Shown here in pieces: positions 1 to 6,551 of a stretch of 14,386 nt of DNA. The stretch covers positions 1 to 14,386 of the forward strand of contig CAZNFQ010000054.1 of NCBI GenBank assembly GCA_964571965.1, given 5' to 3'. Under the pieces are notes generated by a model. The model worked only from the letters and a program-made list of their open reading frames with translations. It did not search any database and had not been told where the DNA came from. Source of the DNA: Sabulitectum sp964571965 (lineage in GTDB: Bacteria > Fermentibacterota > Fermentibacteria > Fermentibacterales > JCC-6). The translations under genes were made by a program, and so were the position numbers. Every line of letters starts with the position of its first letter. Position 1 is the first letter of the stretch.

Positions 1-227
1 GGAGAAACCTGGGAGACCTGAAACAGCCCTATTGCGAACCCGCCACCGCCACTCTTATGGCAGAGGCACTGGAGGCGGCTTCAGATTCCACGAACCCCTA
101 CAGCCAGTTCTACAGACAGAGAGCTTTTCTTACCAGAACAGCAATGAGACAGGGTATTTACTATACGGGTTACCTTGAAGATCCTCCACCCTGGATTACA
201 CCGGCTGCCTTGATGGAGCACCAGTGA
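1..227 (+). CDS. C-terminal end of an unrecognised protein (5' partial)
   Basis: An open frame runs in from the left edge (first full codon at base 3) and ends at TGA 225-227, giving about 74 residues. The visible part is mostly helical-looking (MAEALEAASDS, then SQFYRQRAFLTRTAMRQG) and ends in a proline-rich tail containing LEDPPPW. There is no membrane segment and no motif I recognise, so I assign no function. Codon use resembles the neighbours. The next gene starts inside this one: GTG at 224 overlaps the stop by four bases (GTGA). This points to translational coupling and a shared transcript, so a working link with the cyclic-nucleotide-binding protein is plausible but unproven. Confidence 0.7.
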   Translation, partial: RNLGDLKQPYCEPATATLMAEALEAASDSTNPYSQFYRQRAFLTRTAMRQGIYYTGYLEDPPPWITPAALMEHQ

Positions 228-730
228 GCATTACGATTCCAGCACCCCTTGCAGCAAAGGTTGTATGGTTCTGCACAAGGATGAACGTGCAGGCAGGCGA
301 AACTGTAATAGAAAAAGGCACCCCCGGGAATGAACTCTTCATAATCACCAGAGGCCAGTTCCGCGTGCACGACGACTCCGCCGGTGAGGACTTCGTTCTC
401 GCAATGCTCAACCGGGGAGATATTTTCGGGGAAATGGCCTTCATCGACCGCACTGAAAGGTCTGCTTCAGTTTCAGCAGTGTGCACAAGCAGTCTTCTCC
501 GCATGGGAACCGTTGAGTATGAAACCATGCTAAGGAAAGAACCACAGACCGCTGTGGACTTCATGCGATTTCTCTCCGCCATCGTCTGCAGAAGACTTCG
601 TCTGGCAAACGATGCCCTTCTTCAGGTTGCATACGGAGACCAGGGGCTGGACGCCGCTAACGACTCCAATCTGAAACAGGCGATAGCCAATATGCACGAA
701 GCCGTGAGAATGGAGCTGGAGGGTACCTAG
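224..730 (+). CDS. Cyclic nucleotide-binding domain protein (stand-alone CAP_ED type)
   Basis: This 168-residue protein is built around one cyclic-nucleotide-binding (CAP_ED) beta-roll, about residues 12-105. The phosphate-binding cassette is clear at 69-82 (GEMAFIDRTERSAS), with G69, E70 and the phosphate-contacting R79 followed by S80-A81. An upstream turn, KGTPGNELFIITRGQFRV, also fits the family. After the roll come a helix (about 108-135) and a helical tail. No helix-turn-helix is visible, so this is probably not a Crp-type regulator but a stand-alone sensor or a subunit acting on a partner. The GTG start at 224 has GGAG five bases upstream and overlaps the previous stop by four bases. 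The stop TAG 728-730 overlaps the convergent small gene. The ligand (cAMP, cGMP or c-di-GMP) cannot be told from sequence alone. Confidence 0.88.
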   Translation: MSITIPAPLAAKVVWFCTRMNVQAGETVIEKGTPGNELFIITRGQFRVHDDSAGEDFVLAMLNRGDIFGEMAFIDRTERSASVSAVCTSSLLRMGTVEYETMLRKEPQTAVDFMRFLSAIVCRRLRLANDALLQVAYGDQGLDAANDSNLKQAIANMHEAVRMELEGT

Positions 731-1053
731 TCGGTATCCTCGTGCACCGGAAGAACCTCCCATACGAAACAGGAACCGCCCTCTATGGGAATGTTCGAGA
801 AGGAATAGGTTCTCCACTGGCAGTCCTCTATGCGAAAGTCGTAGAAACCCTCTGTAACCTGAAATACAGCAGAGCTGTCCGGGGGCAGAATGGAAAGACC
901 CAGCATGTCTATCCACTTTTCCCTGCCTGATTCAGTAACCCATACGAAATAGAAGTCAGTGGATGTGCAGTTCTTTATCTCAACTGAAGCACTGGAGCCT
1001 GCAGCTGATGCAAATGCAGTGATGATCATAAGAACTGCCCATGCTGTTTTCAT
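727..1053 (-). CDS. Small secreted protein of unknown function
   Basis: A 108-residue protein with a likely signal peptide at residues 1-23 (MKTAWAVLMIITAFASAAGSSA), giving a mature domain of about 85 residues rich in aromatics. The ATG at 1053 is preferred over the longer open frame (to 1167) for two reasons: it has a strong AAGGAGG about eight bases upstream, and the upstream extension would run into the tex stop region. Three cysteines (29, 78, 95) could form a disulfide outside the cytoplasm. The pattern W-x-D-x-LG, L-x-P, F-x-V, YDF-R-x-x-D reappears in the partial gene at 14152-14386, so the two appear to be one family, probably a small beta-sandwich. It lies 55 bases downstream of tex on the same strand and probably shares its transcript. 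Its stop overlaps that of the convergent gene. Function unknown. Confidence 0.75.
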   Translation of the reverse strand: MKTAWAVLMIITAFASAAGSSASVEIKNCTSTDFYFVWVTESGREKWIDMLGLSILPPDSSAVFQVTEGFYDFRIEDCQWRTYSFSNIPIEGGSCFVWEVLPVHEDTD

Positions 1054-1069
1054 TCGGTATCCTCCTTTA

Positions 1070-1101
1070 GAACTCTCTACCCTCGCCGGAGGGAGGAGTT
1101 C
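1070..1101 (-). other. Intercistronic hairpin between tex and the small secreted gene
   Basis: On either strand the RNA can fold into an imperfect hairpin. The outer helix is GAACTC 1070-1075 with GAGTTC 1096-1101, followed by an internal loop (4 and 2 bases). The inner helix is CCCTC 1080-1084 with GAGGG 1089-1093, closed by a four-base loop. Read on the minus strand it starts just after the tex stop and ends a few bases before the Shine-Dalgarno of the small gene. There is no T-tract, so it does not look like an intrinsic terminator. It may protect or separate the two parts of the message. Confidence 0.4.
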
Positions 1102-1108
1102 CAGGGTA

Positions 1109-3214
1109 TCAGACCATGGAAAGACTGATTCGCCTTCTCTTTTCATCCAGTCCGGTAACGGTAACATTTACCTTCATACCCACCCGGACAACCTCCGAGG
1201 GGTGACGTATCCAATCTTTGCTGAGACAGCTTATGTGAACCAGCCCGTCGGTGTGAACGCCCACATCAACGAATGCACCGAAATCCGTTACGTTGGTTAC
1301 TATTCCGGGAAGGCTCATGCCCTCCTTCAGATCTTCCAGACTGTGCACATCCGCAAAGGAGAATGCCTCGAAACCGCTTCTGGGATCCCTGCCGGGTTTT
1401 TCCAGTTCCGCCAGTATATCCTTCAGGGTAGGTATTCCCCTCTCTTCCGTAACGTATTTCCCCAGATCAAGGGAACGGGCTCTGCCGGAATCGCTTATCA
1501 ACCCGTTCACTGTAGTTCCGGCATCCCGGGCCATCTCTTCCACGATGGCGTAGCTCTCAGGATGAACTGCGCTGCCGTCCAGTGGGTTGACAGCTCCCGG
1601 AATACGCAGGAAACCTGCGCACTGCTGAAAGGCCACAGGACCTATACCCGGGACTTTCAGAAGCTGGGACCTTGACTTGAAGCCGCCTGAAGAGTTACGG
1701 AACTCCACAATGGATGCGGCTCTGGAACCGCTGAGACCGGATACATAGGAAAGGAGTTTTGCGCTTGCACTGTTAAGATTGACTCCCACACGGTTCACGC
1801 AGGAAACCACCGTATCATCGAGAGATTCCCTGAGGAGCTTCTGATCCACGTCGTGCTGGTACTGGCCCACTCCCACACTTCCCGGATCTATCTTCACCAG
1901 TTCAGCCAGCGGGTCCTGAAGCCTTCTTCCTATGGAAATGGCTCCCCTGACGGTAAGGTCAAGCTCGGGGAATTCCTCCCTGGCCAGTTCAGATGCTGAA
2001 TAGATCGATGCACCGCTCTCGTTTACCATTACCAGAGGCAGACCGGTTTCCAGGTTCCTCAGGAAGGATTCCGTCTCTCTTCCTGCTGTACCGTTACCCA
2101 CAGCAATACATTGGATACCGTGGGTTTCCAGAAGGCTTCTTACAGTTGCTGCAGCTGATTCAGTCTTCCCCGTATGGGGATAAATGGTGGTGTGCTCCAG
2201 AAGTCTGCCCATGGGGTCCAGGCAAACGGTCTTGCAGCCTGTTCTGAACCCGGGATCCACCGCCAGTACCGCCTTCTGACCCAATGGAGGGGCCATGAGC
2301 AGATCTCTAAGGTTCATGGCGAATACCCTCACCGCCTCCCTGTCTGCCCTTTCCCTTGAAACAAGCCTTACTTCTGTCTCCATCTGGGGTCCCAGAAGTC
2401 TCTTCAACCCGTCTTCCATTGCCGTAAGCACCTGACTGCCGCATGGATTATCCGTAACCGGGAAAAACCTCTGCACCAGGGACAGAACTTTTTCATGGTC
2501 AACCTGCACCGAAAGGTTAAGAAAAAGCTCCTTCTCTCCTCTGCGCATGGCAAGTACCCTGTGGGAGGGTGCACCAGATACCTTCTCGGACCAGTCGAAC
2601 CAGTCCCGGTATCTGCTTCCTTCTTTCTCCTTACCCTTGATCACTTTACTTACATAAACGCCATGCTTCATGTAGTGGTCGCGAACAATGGACCTCACAT
2701 CGGAATCCAGGGTGATCCTTTCAGCAATGATGTCCCTGGCACCGGAAAGGGCCGATTCAGCATTCTCAACGCCCTTGGTAATGTCTATGTATTTCCCTGC
2801 CATTTCTTCAGGGTTTCCGTTTCCCTGTTCAAGCAGCTGATCGGCCAGAGGCTCCAGCCCCATTTCATGAGCCCTGGAAGCCCTGGTCCTTCTTTTCGGT
2901 CTGAAGGGAAGGTATATGTCCTCGAGCCGGGTAAGGGTTTCTGCCTCTTCGATCTTTTTTCGAAGCTCATGGGTAAGAAGGTTTCTCTCTGTAAGGGAGG
3001 CAGTTATGGCCCTTCTTCTCTGATCCATGGCCGCAAGTTTCTCCCTGAGGTCCCGAACGGAAGCAAGTACCACCTCGTCCATTCCCCCGGAGGCTTCCTT
3101 CCTGTACCTGGCTATGAATGGAATGGTTGCGCCATCATCCATAAGCTTGAGCACCGATTCGACGCTGCTTCTGTTCAGCGAGAGTTCACCTGCTATGGCA
3201 TTGCGGTATTCCAA
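1109..3214 (-). CDS. tex: Tex family RNA-binding transcription accessory protein
   Basis: Tex is a conserved cytoplasmic nucleic-acid-binding protein linked to transcription; Spt6 is the eukaryotic relative. From the start chosen here it has 701 residues. It shows the Tex N-terminal helical region with GATIPFIARYRKE (residues 28-40) and YLPFRPKRRTR (about 101-111). A YqgF/RNase H-like fold follows, with LAVDPGFRTGCKT (317-329). A helix-hairpin-helix pair comes next, with VPGIGPVAFQQ (521-531), and then a C-terminal S1 domain (about 630-701) with VTDFGAFVDVGVHTDGLVHIS. I prefer TTG at 3214: it has AAGGAGA six bases upstream, it starts at the point where family members usually begin, and it places the mirrored promoter outside the gene. 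ATG 3274 and TTG 3295 are in frame but have no ribosome binding site. It is divergent from fusA. Confidence 0.93.
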   Translation of the reverse strand: MEYRNAIAGELSLNRSSVESVLKLMDDGATIPFIARYRKEASGGMDEVVLASVRDLREKLAAMDQRRRAITASLTERNLLTHELRKKIEEAETLTRLEDIYLPFRPKRRTRASRAHEMGLEPLADQLLEQGNGNPEEMAGKYIDITKGVENAESALSGARDIIAERITLDSDVRSIVRDHYMKHGVYVSKVIKGKEKEGSRYRDWFDWSEKVSGAPSHRVLAMRRGEKELFLNLSVQVDHEKVLSLVQRFFPVTDNPCGSQVLTAMEDGLKRLLGPQMETEVRLVSRERADREAVRVFAMNLRDLLMAPPLGQKAVLAVDPGFRTGCKTVCLDPMGRLLEHTTIYPHTGKTESAAATVRSLLETHGIQCIAVGNGTAGRETESFLRNLETGLPLVMVNESGASIYSASELAREEFPELDLTVRGAISIGRRLQDPLAELVKIDPGSVGVGQYQHDVDQKLLRESLDDTVVSCVNRVGVNLNSASAKLLSYVSGLSGSRAASIVEFRNSSGGFKSRSQLLKVPGIGPVAFQQCAGFLRIPGAVNPLDGSAVHPESYAIVEEMARDAGTTVNGLISDSGRARSLDLGKYVTEERGIPTLKDILAELEKPGRDPRSGFEAFSFADVHSLEDLKEGMSLPGIVTNVTDFGAFVDVGVHTDGLVHISCLSKDWIRHPSEVVRVGMKVNVTVTGLDEKRRRISLSMV

Positions 3215-3220
3215 GGGTAT

Positions 3221-3227
3221 TCTCCTT
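3221..3227 (-). promoter_or_regulatory. Shine-Dalgarno that decides the tex start
   Basis: Read on the minus strand this is AAGGAGA, six bases before TTG 3214. Neither of the upstream in-frame starts (ATG 3274, TTG 3295) has a comparable site, so this motif is the main sequence evidence for the shorter Tex protein. Confidence 0.65.
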
Positions 3228-3239
3228 CCTTCGGGAACG

Positions 3240-3287
3240 CCGAATATACGATTTTTGCGCAACTTACGGAGCATGGTGTATATTCGG
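3240..3287. promoter_or_regulatory. Mirrored divergent promoter region with 10-bp inverted repeat (tex / fusA)
   Basis: A perfect inverted repeat has arms CCGAATATAC (3240-3249) and GTATATTCGG (3278-3287), separated by 28 bases. Each arm carries a TATATT -10-like hexamer pointing outward: plus strand 3279-3284 towards fusA, minus strand 3243-3248 towards tex. A weak plus-strand -35 candidate, TTGCGC, lies at 3255-3260 with an 18-base spacer. I see no convincing minus-strand -35. The predicted leaders are short, about 36 bases for fusA and about 20 for tex. The repeat could be an operator or simply two mirrored extended -10 elements; the sequence does not decide. Confidence 0.5.
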
Positions 3288-3326
3288 GCTCTCAAAAATG
3301 TCTCAATTTCGAACGGAGAAGAATAA

Positions 3327-5408
3327 ATGCCACGGGATTACAATCTCGCGAAGATCAGGAACATTGGAATAATGGCCCATATCGATGCGGGTAAAACGAC
3401 GGTTTCCGAGAGGATCCTCTTCTACACCGGAAAGTCGCATCGAATCGGAGAGGTCCACGACGGTGAAGCCACAATGGACTGGATGGAACAGGAACAGGAA
3501 CGGGGCATCACCATCACCAGCGCCGCAACCACCACCGAGTGGAAAGGCCACCAGATCAACCTTATCGATACTCCCGGGCACGTGGATTTCACCGTGGAGG
3601 TTGAAAGAAGCCTCAGGGTTCTCGACGGTACCATAGCCCTGTTCTGTGCCGTTGGAGGAGTGGAACCCCAGAGTGAAACTGTCTGGCGGCAGGCGGATAA
3701 GTATAATGTTCCCAGAATTGCCTTCATAAACAAAATGGACCGCTCAGGGGCAGATTTCTACGGAGTGCTCAAGGAACTCCACGTGAGGCTCAACGCCAAT
3801 GCCATTCCCATAACCATTCCCATTCTCGGCGAGGATCGGGCATTCCTGGGAATAATCGATCTTGTGGATAACTGCGCAATTTACTACGATGAGTCTTCGG
3901 GCGGAATGAAATTCGAAGAGAAACCCATTCCCGAAGACATGAAGTCTATAGCAAGGAAACAGCGTCTGATACTTATCGAAAAGGTCAGCGAGGTTAACGA
4001 AACACTTCTGGATAAATTCTGCGCCGACGAACCTATAGAGAAGGAAGAGCTATCACTTGCCATCAGGAAGGCAACCCACGATGGCCTCGTGTGCCCGGTT
4101 CTATGCGGCAGCGCCTACAAGAACAAAGGTGTTCAGAGGCTTCTGGATGCAGTGGTGGCCTATCTTCCCTCGCCTGTGGATCTGCCCCCTATCAGCGGAA
4201 AAAGTAAAACCGGAAAACTGGAGGAGCGGGAAGCAGGAAACGACGGACCCCTGGCGGCCCTTGCCTTCAAGGTGGTAACCGACAGACACACTGGAAAACT
4301 TATCTACACAAGGGTTTACTCCGGCGTGCTCGAAGCCGGAAGTCATGTTCTGAACTCGGTTACAGGTAAGAAACAGCGTGTGGGACGAATACTCAGAATG
4401 CATGCAAACCGCCGTGAAGCGGTGGAGCGGTTGAACACCGGCGAGATCGGAGCCCTTATAGGCCTTTCGGACACCATCACCGGAGACACTCTCTGTTCCA
4501 TAGACGAGCCTATCATCCTTGAGGCCATCGAGTTTCCGGCACCGGTGCTGAGCATTGCGGTGAAACCCATAAAGAGACAGGACAGAGACAGACTGACGGA
4601 AGCCCTGGCCAAACTTGCAGAGGAAGACCCCACCTTCACAGTGGAGACCAACGATGAAACAGGCGACACCATTATATCCGGCATGGGCGAACTCCACCTT
4701 GAGATAATAGTTGACCGCATCAAACGCGAGTTCAGCGTAGAGGTGGAAGAGAACGAACCTCAGGTGGCATACCGTGAGACCATCAACGGCTCCATAGACT
4801 GGAACGAAAAATACAAGAAACAGACAGGCGGAAAGGGTCAGTACGCCCATGTTGTTTTCACCCTTGAACCTCTGCCTGCCGGAAGCGGTTTCGAGTTCAT
4901 GAACGAGGTAAAGGGAGGAAACATTCCCAGGGAGTACATACCCGCCGTGGAAAAGGGCATTATAGACGCCATGAAACAGGGAGTGTACTGCGGTTTCCCC
5001 GTTGTGGACGTGAAGGTGACCCTGAAAGACGGCTCCAGTCACGCCGTGGACTCCTCTGAAATGGCCTTCAGGGCATGCGCAAAGGCAGCCTTCAGAAAAG
5101 CCTTCATGAAATGCGGTCCATCCCTTCTCGAACCTGTCATGTCCGTTACGGTGGTAAGCCCCGAAGAATACTCCGGAGGGGTTTCCGGAAGCATTTACGA
5201 ACGGCGGGGAAACATCATTGCCATGAACGACAGGTCGGGAGCCAAGGAATTCAAGGCAAGGGTGCCCCTGTCGAGAATGTTCGGCTATGCCACCGACCTA
5301 AGGAATTCCACCCAGGGCAGAGCCGGCTTTTCCATGCAGTTCGAGCACTACGAGGCGGTCCCGGATTCCATAGCCGAAGACGTAATAAAGGAACACAAGA
5401 ACAGGTGA
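3327..5408 (+). CDS. fusA: Translation elongation factor G
   Basis: EF-G is the GTPase that drives ribosomal translocation and, with ribosome recycling factor, subunit splitting. The 693 residues are full length. All GTPase motifs are present: AHIDAGKT (17-24), RGITIT (59-64), DTPGH (81-85), NKMD (135-138) and GSA (261-263). The later domains follow in order, with the GELHLE segment of domain III, the domain IV GGKGQYAHV and DSSEMAF stretches, and domain V with VPLSRMFGYATDLR. The ATG start has GGAGA about eight bases upstream. The early motif GEVHDGEATMDWMEQEQERG matches canonical EF-G better than mitochondrial-type recycling factors. It is not next to rpsL, rpsG or tuf, so it lies outside the classical str operon or is a second copy. 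A local oddity in domain V is GGVSGSI where GDVIGDL is usual. It overlaps fluC by four bases. Confidence 0.97.
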   Translation: MPRDYNLAKIRNIGIMAHIDAGKTTVSERILFYTGKSHRIGEVHDGEATMDWMEQEQERGITITSAATTTEWKGHQINLIDTPGHVDFTVEVERSLRVLDGTIALFCAVGGVEPQSETVWRQADKYNVPRIAFINKMDRSGADFYGVLKELHVRLNANAIPITIPILGEDRAFLGIIDLVDNCAIYYDESSGGMKFEEKPIPEDMKSIARKQRLILIEKVSEVNETLLDKFCADEPIEKEELSLAIRKATHDGLVCPVLCGSAYKNKGVQRLLDAVVAYLPSPVDLPPISGKSKTGKLEEREAGNDGPLAALAFKVVTDRHTGKLIYTRVYSGVLEAGSHVLNSVTGKKQRVGRILRMHANRREAVERLNTGEIGALIGLSDTITGDTLCSIDEPIILEAIEFPAPVLSIAVKPIKRQDRDRLTEALAKLAEEDPTFTVETNDETGDTIISGMGELHLEIIVDRIKREFSVEVEENEPQVAYRETINGSIDWNEKYKKQTGGKGQYAHVVFTLEPLPAGSGFEFMNEVKGGNIPREYIPAVEKGIIDAMKQGVYCGFPVVDVKVTLKDGSSHAVDSSEMAFRACAKAAFRKAFMKCGPSLLEPVMSVTVVSPEEYSGGVSGSIYERRGNIIAMNDRSGAKEFKARVPLSRMFGYATDLRNSTQGRAGFSMQFEHYEAVPDSIAEDVIKEHKNR

Positions 5409-5752
5409 AGCTTCTCACAGAAGCTGCAGCAGTAGGCGCCGGGGGATTCGCCGGCGCCGTTGTCCGGCATCTGGTGGTTGGAATAACAGGCTCCACAGCT
5501 GGAATCATAGCGGTTAACGTTGCAGGCTGTCTGGTTCTGGGACTGCTCTCCCAGGAATCGAAATTTGCCCTGTTCGCCGCAACGGGTTTCCTTGGGGCTC
5601 TTACCACTTTCAGCGCCCTCAGCGGACATGCAGTCAGGCTCTGGACCTCGGGAGATACCATTACCGCTGCCCTGTTCGTACTCACTAATGTTTTTGCAGG
5701 ACTGGCTGCCTTCGTGATAGGACTCTACATAAGGGGTCAGATAGCGGTATAA
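5405..5752 (+). CDS. crcB: Fluoride ion channel FluC/CrcB
   Basis: FluC proteins are small dual-topology membrane dimers that let fluoride leave the cytoplasm. The 115 residues have the family layout of four hydrophobic segments (about 8-26, 31-50, 56-79, 87-110). Diagnostic motifs are GAGGFAGAVVRH near the N terminus, IAVNVAGC with the pore asparagine N38, and GFLGALTTFS (61-70) with the TTFS bend and pore phenylalanine. The GTG at 5405 overlaps the fusA stop (GTGA), with a loose AAAGGA about a dozen bases upstream. The same frame runs open back to 5075, but that part is antisense-free shadow of fusA and is not FluC-like. No leader exists for a fluoride riboswitch of its own, so expression should follow fusA. 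The 3' end overlaps the convergent Smr gene by 16 bases. Confidence 0.92.
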   Translation: MKLLTEAAAVGAGGFAGAVVRHLVVGITGSTAGIIAVNVAGCLVLGLLSQESKFALFAATGFLGALTTFSALSGHAVRLWTSGDTITAALFVLTNVFAGLAAFVIGLYIRGQIAV

Positions 5753-6183
5753 ACCGTGTGACTTCCCTTCCGAACGGTTTTCAGCTTCCCCCTGGCAACA
5801 AGTTTCTGGAGAGTTCTCTTCACACTGAGATCACCAAATCGTCTGAATCTGCCCAGGACCTTCGACTCTGTTTTTCCAGAACAGCAGTAGTCGAGTATTT
5901 CAGCGGTAAGGATCCCGGCTCCGTCGGGAAGCCTTTTCATAGGAATAACAACTGTTACACCGGGGTTCACCGGATTGGTCTGAATGGCAAGAGAGTCGTC
6001 GAAAGCCTGGAGAAACTTCCTCAGTGCCGTTCGTATCCTGCCGCCTTTTCCCCCGGAACCGTATCCGTGAATAACATGAAACCTGGAGAGGTCTCCCCTT
6101 TTCACCCTTTCATTGTATGAACTGACGAAGAGATCCACGGCTTCAGCCACTGTATACCCGTGAAGGTCTATGCGGGAACTCAA
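5737..6183 (-). CDS. Smr-domain protein with C-terminal winged-helix-like region
   Basis: The first ~80 residues are a small MutS-related (Smr) domain: IDLHG (5-9), the central helix, and HVIHGYGSGGKGGRIRTALR (36-55) with the HGxG loop, then VIPMK. Smr domains bind or cut nucleic acids; known examples act in DNA branch handling and in endonucleolytic cleavage of mRNA on stalled ribosomes. Residues about 86-148 look like a winged helix (ILTAEILDYC, then LSVKRTLQKLVARGKLKTVRKGSHTVY), an unusual addition. I chose TTG 6183, which has TGGAG eight bases upstream and lies 14 bases after the previous stop. A longer frame from GTG 6264 would overlap that gene by 67 bases and adds an unlikely basic leader. 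It is the last gene of the operon begun by smpB and overlaps the end of fluC by 16 bases. The start is less certain than the domain. Confidence 0.82.
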   Translation of the reverse strand: MSSRIDLHGYTVAEAVDLFVSSYNERVKRGDLSRFHVIHGYGSGGKGGRIRTALRKFLQAFDDSLAIQTNPVNPGVTVVIPMKRLPDGAGILTAEILDYCCSGKTESKVLGRFRRFGDLSVKRTLQKLVARGKLKTVRKGSHTVYTAI

Positions 6184-6197
6184 AGGGATAACTCCAT

Positions 6198-6551
6198 TCA
6201 GAGTCCGGTGACGCCGCTGAGGAAGTCTTCCCAGGATATGTACATGCCGGGGAGGGGGCTCCACCAGAGAATGGTTCCGTCAATGTAAACCCTGAAGCGG
6301 TCCAGCACAGGTGCTGTGTTCGGGTCTCCCCCGGTTTCCGCGGTGTGTTTCTCCCTTATGGCTATGTCGAAAAAGTGGTCGAAGCTACCGCTGCATGTGC
6401 TGCTGTCTTCATCCTCGACCATGAACATGACGTTTTCAGGGAAGGGCTCTGCGTATACGGCAGCTGCGGTCAGGGCATTTCTAAGGTAATCCACCATGGT
6501 GCCCGCGTCCGGCTGCGGGTCCGGGGCAAGCATGAGAAAAAGCGCCAGCAT
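6198..6551 (-). CDS. Hypothetical protein in the rph-rdgB operon
   Basis: A 117-residue protein I do not recognise. The N terminus (MLALFLMLAPDPQPDAG) is short and hydrophobic without positive charges, so a signal peptide is possible but weak. The middle holds an acidic stretch (VEDEDSSTCSGSFDHFFDIAI) and the end is rich in tryptophan (TILWWSPLPGMYISWEDF). There are no catalytic motifs. The sequence support for it being real is its start: ATG 6551 shares one base with the rdgB stop (TAATG), the same coupling used between rph and rdgB, and its end sits 14 bases before the Smr start. It could be a lineage-specific secreted or envelope protein; nothing shows a function. Confidence 0.7.
   Translation of the reverse strand: MLALFLMLAPDPQPDAGTMVDYLRNALTAAAVYAEPFPENVMFMVEDEDSSTCSGSFDHFFDIAIREKHTAETGGDPNTAPVLDRFRVYIDGTILWWSPLPGMYISWEDFLSGVTGL

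Noticed and set aside
1054..1167. Longer start for the small secreted gene (to 1167)
   Set aside because: The extension overlaps the end of tex in another frame and would bury the signal peptide; the ATG at 1053 has an excellent Shine-Dalgarno.
959..1675. 238-codon open frame on the plus strand
   Set aside because: It crosses the small secreted gene and the S1 domain of tex on the opposite strand; no ribosome binding site or domain supports it.
2495..3394. 299-codon open frame on the plus strand
   Set aside because: It lies antisense to tex across well-conserved Tex domains, has no domain of its own and runs past the fusA start in another frame.
4101..5042. 313-codon open frame on the minus strand
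   Set aside because: It is antisense to the central part of fusA, whose protein motifs are all intact. The translated product has no recognisable domain.
5075..5404. N-terminal extension of FluC by 110 residues
   Set aside because: The extension is a shifted-frame reading of fusA domain V. FluC proteins are about 115-130 residues and the GTG at 5405 gives exactly that.
5380..5410. Fluoride riboswitch before fluC
   Set aside because: There is no non-coding space between fusA and fluC; the genes overlap.
5751..5780. Inverted repeat AAACCGT / ACGGTTT after fluC as a terminator
   Set aside because: The loop is 16 bases, the stem is AT-rich at its ends and only a few T follow. It may be chance within the Smr coding sequence.
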